Below, one piece after another: positions 17,308-24,643 of a stretch of 33,720 nucleotides of DNA. Made by a program: the position numbers and the translations under genes. Positions within the stretch are counted from its first letter, which is position 1, and each line of letters begins with the position of its first letter. Under the pieces are notes generated by a model that saw only the letters and a program-made list of their open reading frames with translations, had not been told where the DNA came from and searched no databases. Location of the stretch: positions 1-33,720 of the forward strand of contig JANQPP010000018.1 in the NCBI GenBank assembly GCA_028289405.1. The letters are read 5' to 3'. This DNA is from Pirellulales bacterium (GTDB lineage Bacteria; Planctomycetota; Planctomycetia; Pirellulales; JANQPP01).

Positions 17308-18013
17308 GTGACCGTGATCGTGGGCGTTTCAGCCCCCGGGCGAGAAGGACGAATCCGATCCCCATCAGCAACCAAGACGAAGGTTCGGGGACCAACTGAA
17401 TGGTGCCGCCGATGGCTCCGCCAGGAAAGGCGGTGGTATGGATCATGACGTACAACTCGTTCGCGGCGAGTTCATCGGTGAACTCGGAAATCATCTGCGT
17501 CGGAGCGGGAGACAGCAACGGATCGGCGTCGGTGTCTTCCCAGATCCCTGTCACTTGGGACAGCGCGGCATCGAACATCATGTCGTCGTTGTCGTCGCCA
17601 CCTCGCGGCACACCGAAGACGTTGAGCACATGTTGCGTCCCCGCCGTGTCCCCCAAAGTGTTTGGCGACAGATCCGGCAGAAGATTCAAGTTGTGAATAT
17701 GAATGGCCGTCACGTCATCGTCCGTGACTCCGGGAGTTTGCAGGCCATCCAAATCGAAACCATTCAGCGTGATTTCATAAGCCAGCGTCGTCTCCCCGGT
17801 TTCTCCCGCATCCGGCTCGGTGAGCGTGAAGGTCGCGAAACCCGTGCCCGCATCCGTGGAGACGGGATTGCCGTCCCGCCGCACGGTGGAACTTTCCATC
17901 GAAGCCTGGAACAAGGTGATTGTTTCCCCTGAAGCCGGCCAGGCGGCGAAAGCGAAAGCACAAACCAAACCAAACTTGATGTTATTAAATGTGATGCATG
18001 CAAACTTCTTCAT
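17300..18013 (-). CDS. CHRD-domain protein with PEP-CTERM anchor
   Basis: A 237-residue exported protein. Residues about 11-29 form a Sec signal peptide ([16 protein letters not shown]). The body (about 33-200) matches a CHRD domain: AIHIHNLNL, then [19 protein letters not shown], the characteristic H-x-H and Y-x-x-I-H-T-x-x-x-P-G-G-x-I-x-G pattern. The C-terminus is a PEP-CTERM sorting signal: VPEP at about 211, a hydrophobic helix ([13 protein letters not shown]) and a basic tail, so the protein should be processed by an exosortase at the envelope. The ATG at 18013 has GGAG 9 nt upstream and lies inside the preceding dockerin-protein gene (29-bp overlap), and its stop overlaps the next gene, giving a coupled three-gene operon. 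Confidence 0.9.
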   Translation of the reverse strand: MKKFACITFNNIKFGLVCAFAFAAWPASGETITLFQASMESSTVRRDGNPVSTDAGTGFATFTLTEPDAGETGETTLAYEITLNGFDLDGLQTPGVTDDDVTAIHIHNLNLLPDLSPNTLGDTAGTQHVLNVFGVPRGGDDNDDMMFDAALSQVTGIWEDTDADPLLSPAPTQMISEFTDELAANELYVMIHTTAFPGGAIGGTIQLVPEPSSWLLMGIGFVLLARGLKRPRSRSHG

Positions 18014-18935
18014 GTTCTTTCTCCAAACGTCGTAAATTCATCCCAGTTGTGAAATGGATACATAACAAGAAAGTAGAGATCACCACGAGCAACAAAGTGC
18101 TCGGTTCGGGAACGGGTGAAGCCGTGCCGAAATTTTGCTTGAGTAGCGTGAAATCGGCCAAACCCACCATGCCGTCCCGGTCGAAATCCCCATGTTCGAT
18201 TCCCAACAGTTCTTTTCCAAAGTTGCCACGAAGGATCACGAAGTCCGACAGATCGACTTTCCCGTCCGCGTTGGCGTCTCCGATCAGCGGGGACTGGAGC
18301 GCACGCCAATGTTCCGTCAAAGCGGCGATGCCTTCCTCCACCGCCGCGTCGTCGAATTCACTGAAGCGGTCGTACAACAGCGGCACGAGAAACGGCTCCG
18401 TGGAAATGAATCCTGGAGAACCGATTTCCACGGGCACGGCATAGATGCCGGACGCAACCGTGGGAGGATCCAGGAAATAATCGCCATGGGTGTCCCAGCC
18501 CGGCACTTGGCCTTGGTAGGTTCCCCAGACCATGCCGGTTTGAGCCTCGGAGTCCCGCGTGACCGTGTAATACTCCACCGGACTATTCACGGGATTGCCG
18601 AAGCCATCCGATATCGGGCTTTCCACCGTGAGTTCGGCGGAGGTCTCCGCGACGGACGCGCCGTCCCAGAACAGGAGCCCGCCGGTGACTGACAATTCCA
18701 ACACCGAACCGTCGGGAACCCCGTTGCCGGGACTCAGGACGCCGATGCCCGGCAGATCGGTCACGACGAAGGTTTCCGCGATCAAATTCAGCGTTCCCGT
18801 ATCAAACTCCGGGTGAATAAAGAGGCGGTTGCTCTCTTCATCGAGAAAGACATTGATGGGGATTCCATGCCCCCATCCCTGCCTGCCGGTCAGGAGCAGC
18901 AATAGCAATCCCCCATAAACCACCGCGACGCGCAT
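17985..18935 (-). CDS. Secreted protein with dockerin-like repeats and PEP-CTERM signal
   Basis: A 316-residue protein, first gene of the minus-strand surface operon. The ATG at 18935 has AAGGAG 7 nt upstream. Residues 1-22 are a signal peptide. The body (about 23-215) is a beta-rich region I do not recognise. Two dockerin-like calcium-binding repeats follow: GDANADGKVDLSDFVILRGN and GDFDRDGMVGLADFTLLKQN (about 219-272), each with the D-x-N/D-x-D-G-x-(V)-x-L-x-D/A-D loop. Then VPEPS starts a PEP-CTERM hydrophobic segment; the usual short Arg-rich end is replaced by a longer charged tail of about 25 residues. Type I dockerin repeats with a PEP-CTERM anchor are common in planctomycete secreted proteins. 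Function of the main domain is unknown. Confidence 0.9.
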   Translation of the reverse strand: MRVAVVYGGLLLLLLTGRQGWGHGIPINVFLDEESNRLFIHPEFDTGTLNLIAETFVVTDLPGIGVLSPGNGVPDGSVLELSVTGGLLFWDGASVAETSAELTVESPISDGFGNPVNSPVEYYTVTRDSEAQTGMVWGTYQGQVPGWDTHGDYFLDPPTVASGIYAVPVEIGSPGFISTEPFLVPLLYDRFSEFDDAAVEEGIAALTEHWRALQSPLIGDANADGKVDLSDFVILRGNFGKELLGIEHGDFDRDGMVGLADFTLLKQNFGTASPVPEPSTLLLVVISTFLLCIHFTTGMNLRRLEKEHEEVCMHHI

Positions 18936-19103
18936 GGTGAATCTCCTTCACGGGCAACGAACATACGTTGCCTTGTTGATTCACGGCTTCCGTGGAAATG
19001 GACACCCTGCTCGCTTGGTCAAGAAGTGCCCCCAATGCCTTACCCGCAGACGAGCAGACGGAGCGCTCCCCAAGCGGCTACAAGGATCCAGAAAGCGGAC
19101 GGA

Positions 19104-19697
19104 CTAGACGGAGGCCGTGCGGGGCGGGGGAATGGGCGGTCGATCCGCCGGTCGCGTGGAAAGCAATGTAAAGAAACTTGCCACGCCGGTTACACAGGGT
19201 ACTGGCTTCCAGGTGCCGGCATTTGGCGAGCAAGATGGAAGCACCGTGACGAAGAGAAGACTTGTGCCTGAGCACTTCAGGACATCGAGTACGGCCACGG
19301 AATCGTGGTTAGGTGACGTGTCCGAGGGTTTATGGTCAGGTGTTTCGTCGGACGTCGCTTCGCTGACGTTACCAGAGCAACATCCGCGAACCGCCGCAAG
19401 CGGGGTCCGCTTTGTCAGATCCAGCTTCACCTTCGATGGCCCACGAATTTCCTTTGCTCGCGTGTCTCGTTCCGTGCGGGACGAGCAGCAGCATTGCGTG
19501 CGGCACTGTTCGGCGGAGCGGCAGCCACACCGGCGATATTGGCAGGGATAGGGCTTGGAAGATTTCGAAGCCGCCAATTTCTCGTCGCGAGGAACCGGTA
19601 CCGAAATGCCGAATGCCGCCAGCGTGTAAGCCAACGCGCAGGCCAGCGCAAGACATTTCCTCGCGCGGATCCAGCGTGATCGAGAGGCCAAACGCAT
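19104..19697 (-). CDS. Cys-rich exported hypothetical protein (CGCxSAEQC motif)
   Basis: A 197-residue protein. A basic N-terminus and hydrophobic stretch (CLALACALAYTLAAFGISVP, about 15-34) form a signal peptide. A dense Cys cluster follows: YPCQYRRCGCRSAEQC then TQCCC (about 51-71), a pattern I recognise as recurring in planctomycete exported proteins, plausibly metal-binding. A second Cys pair lies near residue 107 (GCCSG). The C-terminal half is low-complexity Ser/Thr/Pro. The frame extends four codons upstream to a TTG at 19709; the ATG at 19697 is preferred. It lies between the dockerin-protein and DUF1559 genes on the same strand. Function unknown; metal handling at the envelope is a guess. 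Confidence 0.65.
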   Translation of the reverse strand: MRLASRSRWIRARKCLALACALAYTLAAFGISVPVPRDEKLAASKSSKPYPCQYRRCGCRSAEQCRTQCCCSSRTERDTRAKEIRGPSKVKLDLTKRTPLAAVRGCCSGNVSEATSDETPDHKPSDTSPNHDSVAVLDVLKCSGTSLLFVTVLPSCSPNAGTWKPVPCVTGVASFFTLLSTRPADRPPIPPPRTASV

Positions 19698-19809
19698 CAG
19701 ACGTTCCAAACGAGTTGGACGAGTAGGAGGGATACTCCAATCAAACTAAAGCGTCCACCTTCCAATGTCAAATCGGCTACATTCGGCAAAGTGCCTGGAA
19801 TCCGAAATG

Positions 19810-20835
19810 TCAGGGGTTCGGTCCTGGCCGTTCGCCTCCGTCGCGAGTGGCCAACGCCCGCCAGACCGCGAGGTCGATTTCATCCGAGAAAGATTGCACC
19901 GAGCCGTCAGCTAGCGCGGTATTGACTTGCCCCGGATGAAAACTACGGGAGGTGATGACGGCGTAGGTGGGACTGCCTGCGCGGCCATTCTTGCCTTCCT
20001 GCCAGGAGTTGTAATCCGCATCCACTTCCTCGCCGTCGCTGTTCGTGTAGGGGACGAACGTGTTGGGCGTCATGGCCGCCGTGAAGCCGGTATGATGCAC
20101 GCGCCCATCGGGCCATTCCGTGTGGCCGGTCACTTTTTCCTGAACACCGGAGGTGACAAGGGCTGCCACTTCCGCCGTGGTATTTGGTATGTTCGTGTTC
20201 GATGGTCCCCCATTGCGAGTATACGGCTGCCATGCCTTGACCTCCGCGCAGAGCAGTGTATTGCTCGTGCCGTCCAGTATGCTTCCCATTCTCAGGTTGC
20301 TATTGGGATAGAATACTCCATCTCCCCCCTTTTTTGTCCGCGGGTCGAAGACAAACCAGGTGCCCAGATTGAAGCCGTAGTTGGTGGCGTAGAGCAAGAC
20401 CTTTCCGTTGCCTGGATCACGGACCTCCCGGCTTTTGGGATCGCTGGGGCATTGGAATGCTGGTATTCGGAGGCCACTGATGGCTTGTTGGAAGTCCCAC
20501 CCGGTTTCCAGGTCAACAAGATTTCGCAAGTTCTGCTGCTCCAGGTAATCCAAGATCCGTCCATGCACGCCCCAAGAGCCATTATTCTCCGTTTCCGTGA
20601 CGCTCAGATCGACCAGGGCGCTGGGCGGTAAATGCCGGTTCACGTTTTCGAACAACAGCACGGCCAGGCTCAATTGTTTTAGATTGTTCTTGCATTGCAC
20701 GCGCCGCGCGGCCTCGCGAGCGGACTGCACCGCCGGGAGCAAGAGCGCCACGAGGATGCCGATGATGGCAATCACCACCAACAATTCGACGAGCGTGAAG
20801 CCATTGCACGAAAATCTTCTGTTCCGCTTCTCCAT
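19810..20835 (-). CDS. DUF1559 pseudopilin-like secreted protein
   Basis: A 341-residue, full-length member of the family. The prepilin-like start is CNG then [20 protein letters not shown] (cleavage after Gly12), followed by [20 protein letters not shown]. The middle has ILDGTSNTLLCAEV and the C-terminus ALADGSVQSFSDEIDLAVWR and ALATRDGGE, the standard family blocks. The ATG at 20835 has AGGAG 11 nt upstream. A sigma-54-like promoter element (20899-20914) points at this gene, and a half-site array lies beyond it. It is divergent from the histidine kinase/NtrC pair, so it is a likely target of that system. The role of the family is unproven; a secreted pseudopilin-like protein is the structural expectation. 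Confidence 0.93.
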   Translation of the reverse strand: MEKRNRRFSCNGFTLVELLVVIAIIGILVALLLPAVQSAREAARRVQCKNNLKQLSLAVLLFENVNRHLPPSALVDLSVTETENNGSWGVHGRILDYLEQQNLRNLVDLETGWDFQQAISGLRIPAFQCPSDPKSREVRDPGNGKVLLYATNYGFNLGTWFVFDPRTKKGGDGVFYPNSNLRMGSILDGTSNTLLCAEVKAWQPYTRNGGPSNTNIPNTTAEVAALVTSGVQEKVTGHTEWPDGRVHHTGFTAAMTPNTFVPYTNSDGEEVDADYNSWQEGKNGRAGSPTYAVITSRSFHPGQVNTALADGSVQSFSDEIDLAVWRALATRDGGERPGPNP

Positions 20836-20898
20836 TTGTGCTTCTTCTCCTGTTAGATTCGATCTAAGAGACGGTTTGTCGATCCGCCGCGCCGAAAC

Positions 20899-20914
20899 AG
20901 CATTTGCCGTGCCG
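20899..20914 (-). promoter_or_regulatory. Candidate sigma-54 (-24/-12) promoter facing the DUF1559 gene
   Basis: Read on the minus strand, CGGCACGGCAAATGCT matches the sigma-54 consensus TGGCACG-N4-TTGCW except at two positions. The invariant GG (-24) and GC (-12) are present with the required 10-bp spacing. Transcription would start near 20889, about 54 bp before the ATG at 20835. The adjacent two-component system encodes a sigma-54 activator, which raises the prior for this call. Confidence 0.45.
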
Positions 20915-21010
20915 GCGGATGAATACGGAAGCTGCTGTCGGTTTTTCCCAGAATTTTGAAGTGCCTCAGCCGATGGATAACGTTTTCATTCCCTTCGGAT
21001 GTCGCCTGGA

Positions 21011-21038
21011 TCGACATGACGTGTCGACCAAGTCGACA
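21011..21038. promoter_or_regulatory. Phased TGTCGA half-site array, candidate NtrC-type enhancer
   Basis: Three alternating half-sites lie at an 11-bp period: TCGACA (21011-21016), TGTCGA (21022-21027) and TCGACA (21033-21038). The last two form the perfect dyad TGTCGAC-CAA-GTCGACA (21022-21038). Measured from the candidate sigma-54 start near 20889, the array sits about 120-150 bp upstream, the usual place for an enhancer-binding protein. It also lies just before the kinase start and could serve autoregulation. Confidence 0.45.
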
Positions 21039-21068
21039 AGCACGGTTCCAGACAAGAGGGGTATCGCT

Positions 21069-22475
21069 GTGCGATTTCCGATTCGTTATCAGCTCATGTT
21101 GCCCTTTTCCGTGGTTGCACTAGCCAGCCTCTTGGCGGTGGGGGCGTTTCATGCCCGCCTGGCGACGGAGCAGACGAAATCGCGTATCGAAAACCAACTC
21201 CAGGGAGTGGTCCGCGTGCTGGAGGAAAGCAGTTTTCCGCTGACCGACGCGGTACTGCGACAGATAGGAGGCCTCGCGAACGCTGAATTCGTGCTCGCGG
21301 ATCATCGGCAGCGGACAATTGCCGCGAGCAACTCCACCGTCGCCCAAGATTTACCGGCGCGAGATTTCAGGGCGCAAAGTATCGAGCATGTGGCCTTGGG
21401 ACCGAGCGTTGTGTTGGACGAGAAGCCGTACTTTCACTCCTCCGTGGAAGTTGCCCGCCGAACGAACAGGAGCCAGCCCGAGATGCTGCATATCCTCTTT
21501 CCCCAATCCGACTTCAACGCGGCGTGGCGTGCCGCTTTTCTGCCTCCACTTTTCGTGGGCATGGCCACGGTTTTGGCCGTGGCGGCTTCCACCCAACTCA
21601 TTGCCACGCGTCTGGGCCGTACGCTTGCCGGCCTGGGTCGCGCGGTCCAACGCATGGCCGAGGGGGACTTCAGGCAGATCTCGTCGCCCACTTGGAATGA
21701 TGAGGCCCGGGACTTGGCCGGAGCGGTGAACCAAACGGCGCTCCGGCTGGCGGCTTACGAATCTCAAATTCGCAAAACGGAACGGATGCGCACGATCGCG
21801 CTGCTGGGAGCGGGCTTGGCCCATGAGATGCGAAACGCCGCCACGGGATGCCGCCTGGCCGTGGACTTGCATGCCCAAAGCTGTCACCGCGATCCGGCGG
21901 ATGACACGTTGGAGGTCGCGCGCCGGCAATTGCAGCGGATGGAAAGCAGGCTGCAACAACTCTTGCAGTTGGGCAAGCCGACTCTACAAACGAATGATCG
22001 AGAGATTGATTTCGCGCGGCTCGTCGGCGATTCTCTGGACTTGATCAAACCGTCGGCCCGTCATGCGCGGGTCGATATAGTTTGGGACCCTCCAGGCGAA
22101 GTGAACCGCGTGGTCGCGGATCCGGTGTTGCTCGAACAAGCGGTGATGAATCTGTTGGTAAACGCCCTCGACGCGGCGAGCAAGGACCGCGCGGCGGGAA
22201 ACCAGGATGCCTTTATCCATGTACAACTGCTGCGGCGTGAGCAAACGTCGGAATTGGTCGTGACGGATTCCGGAGAGGGGCCATCCACGAAGGTAGCCGA
22301 AGCGGTCTTCGAGCCATTCGTCACCGAAAAGTCCGAGGGAGTCGGGTTGGGATTGGCCGAGACGAAACGCATCATTGATTCCTACGGAGGAAGCGTTGCC
22401 TGGCAGCGGCGGCGGCACTCCACGCAATTCAGCATCCATTTACCTCTAGCGACGATGAGAGCACAGCATGTCTAA
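21069..22475 (+). CDS. Sensor histidine kinase (HAMP-containing)
   Basis: A 468-residue membrane kinase. The GTG at 21069 was chosen because AAGAGGGG (21054-21061) precedes it by 7 nt and MRFPIRYQLMLPF is a typical kinase start; ATGs at 20904 and 20973 would place the half-site array inside coding DNA. TM1 is about 9-26 and TM2 about 155-178, flanking an extracytoplasmic sensor of about 130 residues. A HAMP-like segment follows (LGRTLAGLGRAVQRMAEGDF). The H-box is LAHEMRNAATGCRLAVDLH with His252, unusual in lacking the Asn-Pro-Leu ending. N-box EQAVMNLLVNALDAA, G1 VTDSGEGPS and G2 GVGLGLAETKRII are intact. It overlaps the response-regulator gene by 8 bp. The expected job is to phosphorylate that NtrC-type partner. 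Confidence 0.9.
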   Translation: MRFPIRYQLMLPFSVVALASLLAVGAFHARLATEQTKSRIENQLQGVVRVLEESSFPLTDAVLRQIGGLANAEFVLADHRQRTIAASNSTVAQDLPARDFRAQSIEHVALGPSVVLDEKPYFHSSVEVARRTNRSQPEMLHILFPQSDFNAAWRAAFLPPLFVGMATVLAVAASTQLIATRLGRTLAGLGRAVQRMAEGDFRQISSPTWNDEARDLAGAVNQTALRLAAYESQIRKTERMRTIALLGAGLAHEMRNAATGCRLAVDLHAQSCHRDPADDTLEVARRQLQRMESRLQQLLQLGKPTLQTNDREIDFARLVGDSLDLIKPSARHARVDIVWDPPGEVNRVVADPVLLEQAVMNLLVNALDAASKDRAAGNQDAFIHVQLLRREQTSELVVTDSGEGPSTKVAEAVFEPFVTEKSEGVGLGLAETKRIIDSYGGSVAWQRRRHSTQFSIHLPLATMRAQHV

Positions 22476-23871
22476 AATCCTCGTGGTGGATGACGAGCAA
22501 GCCATCTGCTGGGGAATCGTCAAGCTCGGCCAAAGCTTGGGGCATTCCGTCGAAACGGCTGCTTCCGCCGAGGAAGGTTTGCGGCTGGCGCGGGATCTCC
22601 GCCCGGACTTGTTGGTGCTCGACGTGCGTTTGCCTGGCATGGACGGGCTTACGGCCATGAACGAATTTCGCCATTGCCTGGGGGACGCGCCGATGATCAT
22701 CATCACCGCGTTCGGCGATTTGGAGACGGCGGTCAAAGCCGTGCAAGGAGGGGCCTTCGAATACGTCTTGAAACCGTTTGAGTTGCGGGAAATCCGCTCC
22801 GTGATGGAACGGGCACTACACCGCGTTCCTCGAACGGACCCCCTTGCCATCTCGAATGACGGCCACCAGATGGTGGGCAGCACGCCCGCCATGCAAACGC
22901 TTTTCAAACGCATTGCCCTGGCGGCGGACTCGGATGCCAATGTCTTGGTTCTGGGGGAAAGTGGCGTGGGCAAGGAGCTCGCCGCGCGGGCGGTCCATCA
23001 ATACAGCCCTCGAGCGGACAAGCCGTTCGTCGCGGTGAACGTCGCGGCTCTCAGCCCCCATCTGGCGGAATCCGAATTGTTCGGACACGTGGAAGGCGCG
23101 TTCACGGGCGCGGCGGGTGAGCGTAAGGGACTGCTGATGCAGGCCGACGAAGGGACACTGTTCTTGGATGAAGTCGCGGATATTCCTTTGCCGCTTCAGG
23201 TAAAACTGCTGCGCGCGATCGAACAGGGCGAAGTCCTGCCCGTCGGCTCGGACACGCCAGTGAAAACAAGCTTCCGTGTCGTCGCAGCAACGCATCAGGA
23301 TCTGTTAACGCGTGTGCGTGCCGGTGACTTCCGTCAGGACTTATATTTCCGCCTCTGCGCGTTCGAGATCGCCATTCCCGCCCTGCGCGACCGGGTGGAG
23401 GATATTCCCCTGCTCGCCTGCCATTTTCTATCGCAATTTCGAAGCGGCGCCTTGATCTTCGCCGAAGAAACCTTCAAAGAGCTGAAACAGCGGCCCTGGC
23501 ATGGGAATGTCCGCGAACTGCGCAACGCGATCGAGCATGCATGCGTGGTTGCCCGCGAAGGTGCCGTTCTCCCCCGGCACCTGCCCGAGCCGCAGCCATG
23601 TTTCGACATGGCCGCTGATTTCGGCGCGCGACAGCCCCAACTCACTGAGGCATCTTCTCTACGCGCGACGGAATTGCTCAACGACCCCACCGCCTTCGGC
23701 ACGGTTTACAATCGGTTCTTGGACGAAGTGGAACGCCCGTTGTTGGATCACGCGATGAAACATTTCGACAACGAATGCGCTCCGGCGGCGCGAGCACTGG
23801 GGATGCACCGCACCACGCTTAAAAAGAAGCTAGAACAGCACAAGTTGTCCGCGCACGACAACGGCGAGTAG
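22468..23871 (+). CDS. NtrC-family sigma-54-dependent response regulator
   Basis: A 467-residue regulator with three domains. The receiver (1-118) has Asp52 in LVLDVRLPGMDG and Lys102 in VLKPFE. The AAA+ domain (about 135-370) has Walker A GESGVGKE (163-170), the sigma-54 contact loop GAFTGA (210-215), Walker B GTLFLDEVADIP and the arginine-finger region FRQDLYFRL. The C-terminal Fis-type helix-turn-helix ends in ARALGMHRTTLKKKLEQHK. All activity residues are intact, so it should activate sigma-54 promoters when phosphorylated by the upstream kinase. Position next to PEP-CTERM and DUF1559 genes recalls PrsR of PEP-CTERM systems; orthology is not established. Confidence 0.96.
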   Translation: MSKILVVDDEQAICWGIVKLGQSLGHSVETAASAEEGLRLARDLRPDLLVLDVRLPGMDGLTAMNEFRHCLGDAPMIIITAFGDLETAVKAVQGGAFEYVLKPFELREIRSVMERALHRVPRTDPLAISNDGHQMVGSTPAMQTLFKRIALAADSDANVLVLGESGVGKELAARAVHQYSPRADKPFVAVNVAALSPHLAESELFGHVEGAFTGAAGERKGLLMQADEGTLFLDEVADIPLPLQVKLLRAIEQGEVLPVGSDTPVKTSFRVVAATHQDLLTRVRAGDFRQDLYFRLCAFEIAIPALRDRVEDIPLLACHFLSQFRSGALIFAEETFKELKQRPWHGNVRELRNAIEHACVVAREGAVLPRHLPEPQPCFDMAADFGARQPQLTEASSLRATELLNDPTAFGTVYNRFLDEVERPLLDHAMKHFDNECAPAARALGMHRTTLKKKLEQHKLSAHDNGE

Positions 23872-23915
23872 GCGCCCACCGGAGATACATGTCCGGATCG
23901 CGCCTCCCAGTCGGG

Positions 23916-24581
23916 TTAAGCTTCCGGTGTGCTGCCCAGGACGATGTCAAACTTCGCTGCCAGTTCGCCCGCGCGGGAACCCTCGATCGGCTTGAAATCG
24001 ACGATCACCGATTCCCGAGCCCGTTTGTCACGGATGCGCCCGAGCAACATGTCCCGCTCGTTTCGCGGTTCACCCCGGATGTAGCATTGCGTGGTGAATT
24101 TGTCACGCCCTTTGCCTTTGATGGCGAAGTGAATGTGCGGCGTGCGGCCCGGATAGGGGACCGGTTTGATCGTGCGGAAATAGTATTCGCCCGTGGAACC
24201 GGTGAGGAAACGTCCGAATCCTTGGAAATTGCTGTCACGTTTGTCGTGATTGTTGCTACCGCTGTGGAGGTAAGCGCCGTGATTGTCGACTTGCCAGATC
24301 TCCACAATCACGTTCTTCAGCGGGTTGCCACGGGTATCCAGCACGCGGCCACTGAGATGCGTGATCTCACCCACGGCGGGAGTCAGGGCGTCATTCACCA
24401 CGATCAGGTCATTGTCCGTATCCAACGGCAGGTGGTCTGGATAGAACGGCCCTTCGCCTTGTGCCGCGGTGCGGAGCAGTTCCTCCGCGAAAGCGCCGGG
24501 CGTGGTAAATAGCGCCGCCGCGCCCGCGCACCCTTGGAGGAAATGTCGACGGCTGTTTGCCATGGTAAATGCATTCCGCAT
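23916..24581 (-). CDS. Exported intradiol ring-cleavage dioxygenase (protocatechuate 3,4-dioxygenase-like)
   Basis: A 221-residue enzyme with the fold and iron ligands of intradiol dioxygenases: Tyr104 (WQVDNHGAYLH), Tyr143 (PVPYPGRTPHIHF), His149 and His151. GEGPFYPD near the N-terminus and HLSGRVLDTRGNPLKNVIVE are typical. The family cleaves catechol-like rings between the two hydroxyls using Fe(III). An SRRHFLQG segment followed by AAALFTTPGAFA predicts Tat export, fitting a folded iron enzyme. The ATG at 24581 was chosen for AAGGA 8 nt upstream; 24605 and 24563 are alternatives. It lies 62 bp downstream of the PQQ-type protein gene on the same strand and may be cotranscribed. The substrate is unknown; plant-derived or algal aromatics are a guess. 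Confidence 0.9.
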   Translation of the reverse strand: MRNAFTMANSRRHFLQGCAGAAALFTTPGAFAEELLRTAAQGEGPFYPDHLPLDTDNDLIVVNDALTPAVGEITHLSGRVLDTRGNPLKNVIVEIWQVDNHGAYLHSGSNNHDKRDSNFQGFGRFLTGSTGEYYFRTIKPVPYPGRTPHIHFAIKGKGRDKFTTQCYIRGEPRNERDMLLGRIRDKRARESVIVDFKPIEGSRAGELAAKFDIVLGSTPEA

Positions 24582-24643
24582 GGATAGATTCCTTGTGAGG
24601 TGCAATGAGGAAAATGTCGGCCAGTGATGCGTGCCCTACAGCA

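Noticed and set aside
20904..21068. N-terminal extension of the histidine kinase from ATG 20904 or 20973
   Set aside because: The GTG at 21069 has a strong Shine-Dalgarno and a typical kinase N-terminus; the extension would translate the palindromic half-site array.
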